Source of the DNA: Patescibacteria group bacterium
GTDB taxonomy: Bacteria > Patescibacteriota > Minisyncoccia > UBA6257 > GWB1-50-10
DNA length: 5,625 bases
Direction: 5' to 3'
Assembly (NCBI GenBank): GCA_023380415.1
Contig: JAMCRC010000036.1
Location: forward strand, 1 to 5,625
Shown: piece by piece, positions 1 through 4,593 of the stretch
Layout of the letters: the number at the start of each line of letters is the position of its first letter
Numbering within the stretch: position 1 is the stretch's first letter
Notes under the pieces: model-generated
The model's input: the letters and a program-made list of their open reading frames with translations, nothing else
What the model was told of the DNA's origin: nothing
Database searches by the model: none
Made by a program: the position numbers and the translations under genes

Positions 1-231
1 GCTCTTCAGCCAGGTGTCTGGAGTCCGGAAATAATCACTCCACCAACAAAGATCGCGAGGATAGATGTCCCTTATGGCCAAACCGTTTACGTTCTTTTCT
101 CCGGAAATTCAGTTCCGGTCAAAATGACGGAAGGTAAGCCGATGAATATCGGAACGGTCGCAAAGAGCGTTTTTCGGCTCTATAGCGGAACCGGTACGAT
201 GGCGACGGTAACGGTAGATAAGGGCTCTTAG
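1..231 (+). CDS. C-terminal end of an unrecognised protein (partial, 5' end outside window)
   Basis: Frame 1 is open from the first base to a TAG stop at 229-231, giving 76 visible residues. The start must lie left of the window; the internal ATG at 124 would leave only a fragment. The residues alternate hydrophobic and polar (for example ARIDVPYGQTVYVLF, then TVAKSVFRLYSGTGTMATVTV). That suggests several beta strands and perhaps a beta-sandwich end of an exported or surface protein. No catalytic motif, membrane helix or cysteine is visible, and I do not recognise the family. The frame is treated as real because it is stop-free, has protein-like composition and is followed 18 bases later by a strong terminator in the same direction. 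It converges with the mannosyltransferase gene on the other strand. Confidence 0.6.
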   Translation, partial: ALQPGVWSPEIITPPTKIARIDVPYGQTVYVLFSGNSVPVKMTEGKPMNIGTVAKSVFRLYSGTGTMATVTVDKGS

Positions 232-249
232 TCAGACGTCATTCTATTT

Positions 250-286
250 AGTGGGCGCATTTTCATAATGTGCCCACTTTTATTTT
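250..286 (+). terminator. Rho-independent terminator between convergent genes
   Basis: The arms AGTGGGCGCATT (250-261) and AATGTGCCCACT (267-278) form a 12-bp stem with one G-U pair and a 5-base loop. A T-rich tail (TTTATTTT, 279-286) follows. The orientation of the tail serves the + strand gene ending at 231. Read on the - strand, the hairpin has no good T-tract (AAATAGAAT), so it would be a weaker stop for the mannosyltransferase gene that ends at 287. It nevertheless lies just past that stop codon and may serve both transcripts. Confidence 0.85.
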
Positions 287-1615
287 CTAAAAGCCGTAAG
301 TGTACGGCGCGGCGATGATGAATCCGGCGATCGTGAGAATGAGTATCGCGGCCAGGGCCAGGCGGGCGGCGAAATCGTCTTTCTCGATAAGCCTTCCGAT
401 GAAGAATCCGGCAAGGCCGATGGCGAAGAGCAGAGCCGGGAAATAGTGGTAAAGGAACGTCGATCGGTGGACGAGCGTGAAGAATGGCAGGAGGCAGAAG
501 ATATATCCTCCGAGAAGGAGCAGAAGCGGCCTGTGGCCGTCTTCTAGGCGCCGTTTCCGGCCGTCCCGTATCAATATCCAGAGCGCACCGATGACCGCCG
601 CCGTCGACGAGAGCCAGACGAAAGGATTGCCGATGATGAACATATTATGGCCGACATCCATCGGTTTCCACATGAAAGGCCAGGTAAACCACGGGCTCAT
701 CAGGGACTGGCCGCCCCCGCTCAAATATCCCGTGACCATCAACATGCCATTGATCAACGTCGCTTTGAGGACGGCCGGGAACCAAGCGAGGGCAGAGACG
801 TTCCCGGCGATCTGGTGCAGCACGGGCCAACCGAAGGTGTTCAGGGCGAAGTCGATCGTTTGGCGCGGATGCCAAAGGATGGGGCTGAGGCCGAATTCCG
901 CCATGAGAAGTATCAAAAATGCGGCGGCGAAGAAACGGACGACGCCCCGGCCTTTCAGGCCGCGGAGCCAGCCCATGGCCCAGGCGACGATGGCGGCGCC
1001 CGCGAAGACAACGGCCGTAAGTTTGACGCCCAAGGCCAAACCGAAGAGCAGTCCGGCGATCACGGGCCGCGACCTATCTTTGAAAAGGAAATAGAGGGAC
1101 CAGACGCCGAAGGCGAGATACATTCCGTCCATAAGGACGAAACGCGTGTCGAAAATCAGGGCGTTCTCGAGCACCAGGAGGAACGTCCCGGCTATGGCGG
1201 CCGGCGGTCCGGCGAGCGTTCGAAGCAGAAGATAGAATCCGGCTGCAAGAATAAGGCCGAAAAAGACGCTAATAAGGCGCAAAGGTAGGTAAGGGAAATT
1301 ACCGTAAGGAGCGGGGTTATAGTTGGTCTGCAGGCCGTCCGTCGCGGCATTATGGCTTAAGGTTATGTAGTCGGCCCGACTGACGGTGGATGATGGATAG
1401 AATAAGAGCGGCAAAGAATAGAGCCATTTACCCAAAGGGGGATGAACGTCGAAATAGACCTTGCCGAGGGCTTGGTTCGCGGCATAGGTCGTGAAATAGG
1501 CCTCGTCGAAGACCGGTTCCGCCGGCCGGGCGATATTCCAGAGATGAAGGCTCAAGCTCAAAGCAAGTAGGCCGATAAAAACGGCAGTTTCGTACCGTTT
1601 AAGAAAGGCGACCAT
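287..1615 (-). CDS. PMT-family (GT39) protein O-mannosyltransferase-like membrane protein
   Basis: The 442-residue polytopic membrane protein matches the dolichyl/polyprenyl-phosphate-mannose:protein O-mannosyltransferase family. In this family a lipid-linked mannose is transferred to Ser/Thr of exported proteins on the outer face of the membrane. The first helix spans about 11-27. A large external loop then carries FDEAYF (36-41), whose Asp-Glu pair corresponds to the essential acidic pair of yeast Pmt1, and DVHPPLGK (56-63). An Arg in YLPLRL (113) matches the conserved helix-2 arginine. LENALIFDTRFVLMD (149-163) and HRSTFLYHYFPA (383-394) are further PMT signatures, and the protein ends with the family-like TYG. 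There is no MIR domain, as in bacterial members, and it is somewhat shorter than actinobacterial Pmt proteins. The ATG at 1613-1615 lies 4 bases after the upstream pilin stop, with only a weak AGGG/TAGG before it, suggesting translational coupling. The family call is firm; sugar and target are inferred. Confidence 0.9.
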   Translation of the reverse strand: MVAFLKRYETAVFIGLLALSLSLHLWNIARPAEPVFDEAYFTTYAANQALGKVYFDVHPPLGKWLYSLPLLFYPSSTVSRADYITLSHNAATDGLQTNYNPAPYGNFPYLPLRLISVFFGLILAAGFYLLLRTLAGPPAAIAGTFLLVLENALIFDTRFVLMDGMYLAFGVWSLYFLFKDRSRPVIAGLLFGLALGVKLTAVVFAGAAIVAWAMGWLRGLKGRGVVRFFAAAFLILLMAEFGLSPILWHPRQTIDFALNTFGWPVLHQIAGNVSALAWFPAVLKATLINGMLMVTGYLSGGGQSLMSPWFTWPFMWKPMDVGHNMFIIGNPFVWLSSTAAVIGALWILIRDGRKRRLEDGHRPLLLLLGGYIFCLLPFFTLVHRSTFLYHYFPALLFAIGLAGFFIGRLIEKDDFAARLALAAILILTIAGFIIAAPYTYGF

Positions 1616-1619
1616 CGGC

Positions 1620-1940
1620 CTACTGACCCTTGAGGACGTTCGTGACGATGGATTGGATGCCGTTCGCGAGGAGGGCCACGGCGGCGGCGATCACGGCATA
1701 GAGGATTATCCTCTTCGCTTTGGTTATCTTGTCGTCGTCCCCGCCGGCGGTCACGAACATGATGGCCGCCCAAATGAGCATGCCGACGGCAATGACCCAG
1801 AAAATATTGAAAAGATAGACTACCCAGTTGTTTATCGTGTTTTGAACGTCCGTTATCGAAGTGATCGGAGAGCCGGTGGTTTGGGCGGCGGCAACGGCCG
1901 GCAAAAGAGAGACGATAATGGCGACAATGGTCTTTTTCAT
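1620..1940 (-). CDS. Small VirB2/TrbC-like (T4SS-type) pilin, paralog 1
   Basis: The 106-residue protein has a signal peptide (MKK, hydrophobic core, AAA-Q around 17-20), then a short Ser/Thr/Asn-rich segment (about 20-38). Helix 1 is at about 40-64, followed by a charged loop AGGDDDKITKAKR (65-77) and helix 2 (about 78-103). This two-helix hairpin with the AGG-D-x-DK-I loop is typical of the T4SS pilin-like family common in CPR bacteria. The positive loop should face the cytoplasm and both mature termini the outside. From PITS onward it aligns without gaps to the neighbour at 2015-2371 (about 39 of 82 residues identical by hand). It is the first gene after the promoter at 1948-1953 and is followed at once by the mannosyltransferase gene. 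Assembly into a filament is inference; a membrane-resident role is equally possible. Confidence 0.85.
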   Translation of the reverse strand: MKKTIVAIIVSLLPAVAAAQTTGSPITSITDVQNTINNWVVYLFNIFWVIAVGMLIWAAIMFVTAGGDDDKITKAKRIILYAVIAAAVALLANGIQSIVTNVLKGQ

Positions 1941-1947
1941 TGGTCCT

Positions 1948-1979
1948 ATTATACAACTTGGCGATAGTTAAAAAAACAA
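1948..1979 (-). promoter_or_regulatory. Promoter for pilin paralog 1 and mannosyltransferase, with very short or no leader
   Basis: The - strand carries a perfect TATAAT at 1948-1953. A possible -35 is TTGTTT at 1974-1979 with a long 20-base spacer, or the T-run at 1971-1976 with a 17-base spacer. The -10 box ends only 7 bases before the ATG at 1938-1940, so transcription would begin about 0-1 base ahead of the start codon and the mRNA would be essentially leaderless. The -35 region overlaps the U-tract of the upstream terminator. The -10 is convincing; the -35 is not. Confidence 0.6.
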
Positions 1980-2001
1980 GCCCCGGAAAACGGGGCCTGT
2001 T
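1970..2001 (-). terminator. Rho-independent terminator after pilin paralog 2
   Basis: On the - strand, AACAGGCCCCG (2001 down to 1991) pairs with CGGGGCTTGTT (1985 down to 1975) with one G-U pair and a 5-base loop. A run of seven T (1976 down to 1970) follows. It starts 13 bases past the stop of the 2015-2371 gene. It should end the unit that runs from gyrA through three pilin genes and separate it from the next promoter. Confidence 0.9.
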
Positions 2002-2014
2002 TCTATTTGGCGTA

Positions 2015-2371
2015 CTAGGACGTCGAGCCTTGAAGCAGTCTCGTCACTATCGTCTGGAGGCCGGTCGAAAGGAGAGCGATGGCCGCCGCGATAATGGCGC
2101 CGATGACGCGCTTCTTCGCCTGGCCGATCTTATCCTCATCGCCGCCGGCCGTAAGATAAAGGACGGCCGCCCAGATGAGAAAGAGGACCGTGAGTATCCA
2201 GAAGATGGTGATGATCCAGTTAATTATGCTCGTCAAGCTGCCCTGGGCCTGGCCCAAGGAAGTGATCGGCGGGGTGCCGGTGATACCGGTCACCTGGGCC
2301 AAGGTGGCAAGCGGCGTTATAACCGTCGCCGCGATGACCGCAATGCTCACTATCTTTTCGAATTTGCTCAT
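2015..2371 (-). CDS. Small VirB2/TrbC-like (T4SS-type) pilin, paralog 2
   Basis: The 118-residue protein has a signal peptide (about 1-25, ending ATLA-Q) and a Gly/Thr-rich mature start (QVTGITGTPPITS). Helix 1 lies at about 47-74, the loop AGGDEDKIGQAKKR at 75-88, and helix 2 at about 89-113. The AGGDEDKI loop is the best match to the family signature in this window. It is the closest relative of the 1620-1940 product, with a constant 10-residue offset. It lies 33 bases after the stop of the 2405-2821 gene, with no visible promoter or terminator between them, and is the last gene before the terminator at 1970-2001. No Shine-Dalgarno is seen; the start context is A-rich (TAAAATG). A membrane or envelope location is well supported, filament formation is not tested. 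Confidence 0.87.
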   Translation of the reverse strand: MSKFEKIVSIAVIAATVITPLATLAQVTGITGTPPITSLGQAQGSLTSIINWIITIFWILTVLFLIWAAVLYLTAGGDEDKIGQAKKRVIGAIIAAAIALLSTGLQTIVTRLLQGSTS

Positions 2372-2404
2372 TTTAGGTTGCGCTTTTGCTTAAGCTCGAC
2401 CTTT

Positions 2405-2821
2405 TTATTGACTCAACAGACTTTGGATGATGGAAGTTATCCCCCAACCGATAAGAATTATAGCATAGCCGATGACCGCGTAAAGAACGGTCCTCTTTCC
2501 GATTGCGAACTTGTCTTCGTTCCCTCCGGAAAAGAGCATTTGAAAGGCCCCGATAAGGATCATGCCGACGGCGATCGGGGTCGCGATGACGAAGAGCCAG
2601 TTGACGATGGTCTTGAGGAGTCCCTCTACAGTGCTGTTCTGGCAGTTCGAACTGCCGCTCGTGCAAAGCGGGTTCAAAAGTTGAACTCCCGATGTATTGC
2701 TTTGTTCGCCGCTAAATATAAGCTGAGCTGAGGCTGGCTGGGCAACCCCGACGCCAACCAAAACGATAAGCGTCGCGAGTGTTAATACGGCCACTATACG
2801 TGCGCTTAATTCCTTCTTCAT
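2405..2821 (-). CDS. VirB2/TrbC-like (T4SS-type) pilin, paralog 3
   Basis: The 138-residue protein has a long signal peptide (MKKELSAR, hydrophobic core, cleavage likely after PASA at 32). The mature N-terminal segment (33-70) is longer than in the two smaller paralogs and carries two cysteines, C53 and C60, close enough to form a disulfide outside the cell. Helix 1 spans about 72-97, the loop SGGNEDKFAIGKR lies at 98-110, and helix 2 (about 111-136) includes IGWGI. The loop is a variant of the AGGDEDKI signature. The ATG at 2819-2821 lies 10 bases after the stop of the preceding gene, with AAAGG just 2 bases before it (closer than usual). A TAAAAT sequence 7 bases upstream may act as a weak secondary promoter. 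The family call is good; the exact role is unknown. Confidence 0.85.
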   Translation of the reverse strand: MKKELSARIVAVLTLATLIVLVGVGVAQPASAQLIFSGEQSNTSGVQLLNPLCTSGSSNCQNSTVEGLLKTIVNWLFVIATPIAVGMILIGAFQMLFSGGNEDKFAIGKRTVLYAVIGYAIILIGWGITSIIQSLLSQ

Positions 2822-2828
2822 TGCCTTT

Positions 2829-2834
2829 ATTTTA
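2829..2834 (-). promoter_or_regulatory. Possible weak -10 box ahead of pilin paralog 3
   Basis: TAAAAT on the - strand overlaps the TAA stop of the preceding gene and lies exactly 7 bases from the ATG at 2819-2821. This is the same spacing as the strong TATAAT of the 1620-1940 gene. No convincing -35 is visible, so it may be chance in an AT-rich gap. Confidence 0.25.
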
Positions 2835-3272
2835 ACATTTAATTTGAGCCCACGGGAAGTCGATACCGCCCGTTATTATGTGGAAGAACGTGTTTACGAT
2901 GAGCCAGCCGCACAGGATGATGACGAGGCCGATAATGGCGCTCGTGATTATTTTCCTCGCATCGCCGAAGTTGCTCTCCGAGCCGAAGGCGGTCATCATC
3001 CGGAGCGCGCCGTAGACGATGAAGACGACGGCGGCGATTATGCCCAGCGGGACCGCGATGTTGTTAACGATGTTCGAGGCCACAATGACGCCGTCGCAGA
3101 TCGAGCAGCCGGCCGGCGTCGAAGTGCCGGCGGTCTCGTTGCAGGTAACGCTGCCCCGTCCCGTGCCCTGCCAAATATTCAAGTTGAAGTTCGGCATCTG
3201 GGCGGCGGCCGTGGAAACAAAAGCGCCGGAGATCACGAGAAAGGCGAAAGAGATGATAAGCACCTTGGTCAT
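2832..3272 (-). CDS. Divergent, cysteine-containing VirB2/TrbC-like pilin, paralog 4
   Basis: The 146-residue protein has a signal peptide (about 1-24, ending TAAA-Q) and an external segment (25-70) with C44, C56 and C59, the last two as C-S-I-C. Helix 1 is at about 71-94, a short loop is at 95-107, and helix 2 is at about 108-133, followed by an external tail ending in C146. The loop reads TAFGSESNFGDARK, so the GG-(D/N)-x-DK signature of the other paralogs is lost although position, length and the following ARKII..AIIGL..I..GW pattern are kept. That makes it a remote member of the same pilin-like family. The ATG at 3270-3272 follows the stop of the binding-protein gene after a single base (TAA-A-ATG), so the two are almost certainly co-translated. 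The paired external cysteines and terminal cysteine suggest disulfide stabilisation, which is inferred. Confidence 0.78.
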   Translation of the reverse strand: MTKVLIISFAFLVISGAFVSTAAAQMPNFNLNIWQGTGRGSVTCNETAGTSTPAGCSICDGVIVASNIVNNIAVPLGIIAAVVFIVYGALRMMTAFGSESNFGDARKIITSAIIGLVIILCGWLIVNTFFHIITGGIDFPWAQIKC

Positions 3273-3273
3273 T

Positions 3274-4578
3274 TTAGTAATTGGGTTGGGTGAGCTGGTA
3301 GATCTGGTTCTGGGCCTGGCTCAAGGCGGTCTGGACCGTCGAGCTGCCAGCGACGACGCTTTGAATGGCATCCGAAAGTATTTGGGCTTCGGAGGCGGGG
3401 TTCGCCTGATACCATGATCTGGCGATCAGCGCCTGGCGCGCGAACGGGCTGAGGACCGGATCGCTCTCATAATTATATATCACGGCGTTCAGGGCCGGCG
3501 GCTTCCCGGTCGCGGCGACGTAAGCGGCCGCGTTCTTGGTATTGGTCGTCATGTCGAGCAGGAAGGTCCAGGCCAAGGAGGCATTGCGGCTCTGCTTCGA
3601 AACGACGTAGGCCCAGTAGTTCGGGTAGGCCACCGGCGTGCCGCCTTGCGGCTGCGGCACCATCGCCGTTTCGGCGTCGATGAACTGATTTCGGGATTTG
3701 ATCGCCGGCAGGGCCGATTCGTAGTCGATGATCATCGCCACATTGCCTTGGGAGAAGGCCGAAAGCGAATCTGGCATGGCGGCGTTCCAGGTATAATCCG
3801 CGGAGTTCGGCGAAGCGAACTGAGCGTAGAAATTAAGGGCATTCTGGGCGGATTGGGAATTGATGTCGAAATTGCCCGACCGGGAATCCAAAGCGACGCC
3901 GTTCTGCAGGAAAAGAAGGGCCAGAAGGTCGGAGGCGTGGTCGACATTCCCGTTCGGACCGCCGATGGCCGCGGCCGCTTGGATGAGATTGCCGGAGGCA
4001 TCCTTTTTCACGAGTTGCGGCACGTATTTCACGAAATCGTTCCAAGAGTTCCAGGTCGACGGCAAAGGTACGCCGGCGGCGTCGAAAAGGGAGCGATTAT
4101 AGATCAGCCCCAGGGTGTCTATCGAGAGCGGCAGCCCGTAGACCTGGTTTTGGGCGACAAGGTCCTGGGCGACGACGGGCGGGAAGAGCTGCTGCAGGTT
4201 GAGGAGCGTAAACTGGGTCGCGGGCACCGGCGCGATCTTGTTCAAATTCGCTTGGATGTCGGTCGAAGGAACCATGAAGATATCGGGACCCTCTCCGGCG
4301 GCGAGAGCGTTCAAAACGGCGGACTTGTAGGTCTGAGCGTCAGGGAAACTTTTGTAGTTGATGGTGACGTTCTTGTAGGTAGCGTTGAAACTCTGGATGG
4401 CCGCACTGTAGGCGGAAGAGGGGTCGCCGACGCCCCAGAAGTTCAGGGTCGCTTTGATATTTGCCGGATTGGCCTGCCGGTTCTGGAGGCCTGGCAGGAT
4501 ACCCAGAAAGACGAGGGCGAGGAGCAGGACGACGCCGCCGATGGCGGAGACGATGATGATTTGATTCTTCGAAAGCAT
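3274..4578 (-). CDS. Membrane-anchored extracellular solute-binding protein (family 1, MalE-like fold)
   Basis: The 434-residue protein has an N-terminal hydrophobic segment (about 7-30, ending GILPGL) but no lipobox cysteine and no clear signal-peptidase site. It is probably anchored by an uncleaved helix with the domain outside. The rest matches ABC-type family 1 solute-binding proteins. LNFWGVGDPSSAY (45-57) is the first strand and loop, AAGEGPDIFMVPSTDI (93-108) is the classic PDI region, and YGLPLSIDTLGLIYN (147-161) is the hinge/ligand strand. AFSQGNVAMIIDY (274-286) and the late TGKPPALNAV (357-366) also fit. Mature length is normal for the family. The ligand cannot be told, though family 1 often binds oligosaccharides. 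No permease or ATPase gene is in the window; instead it sits between gyrA (15-base gap) and the pilin genes. This suggests a structural or capture role rather than ordinary uptake, but that is inference. Confidence 0.88.
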   Translation of the reverse strand: MLSKNQIIIVSAIGGVVLLLALVFLGILPGLQNRQANPANIKATLNFWGVGDPSSAYSAAIQSFNATYKNVTINYKSFPDAQTYKSAVLNALAAGEGPDIFMVPSTDIQANLNKIAPVPATQFTLLNLQQLFPPVVAQDLVAQNQVYGLPLSIDTLGLIYNRSLFDAAGVPLPSTWNSWNDFVKYVPQLVKKDASGNLIQAAAAIGGPNGNVDHASDLLALLFLQNGVALDSRSGNFDINSQSAQNALNFYAQFASPNSADYTWNAAMPDSLSAFSQGNVAMIIDYESALPAIKSRNQFIDAETAMVPQPQGGTPVAYPNYWAYVVSKQSRNASLAWTFLLDMTTNTKNAAAYVAATGKPPALNAVIYNYESDPVLSPFARQALIARSWYQANPASEAQILSDAIQSVVAGSSTVQTALSQAQNQIYQLTQPNY

Positions 4579-4593
4579 TTTATGTCCGAAGCC

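Noticed and set aside
477..1288. Overlapping + strand frames (205 and 213 codons) opposite the mannosyltransferase gene
   Set aside because: Both lie wholly inside a gene with clear PMT motifs on the other strand. Their translations are charged and lack any recognisable domain.
2372..2404. Possible hairpin (GCTTAAGC) between pilin paralogs 3 and 2
   Set aside because: Only about four base pairs can form and no T-tract follows, so it is not a credible terminator.
1940..2731. + strand frame of 263 codons across three pilin genes
   Set aside because: It spans a terminator, a promoter and the intergenic gaps of convincing - strand genes. The composition is shadow-like.
1620..4578. Complete type IV secretion system
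   Set aside because: Only pilin-like subunits are present. No VirB4, VirB6, VirD4 or relaxase genes can be seen in the window.
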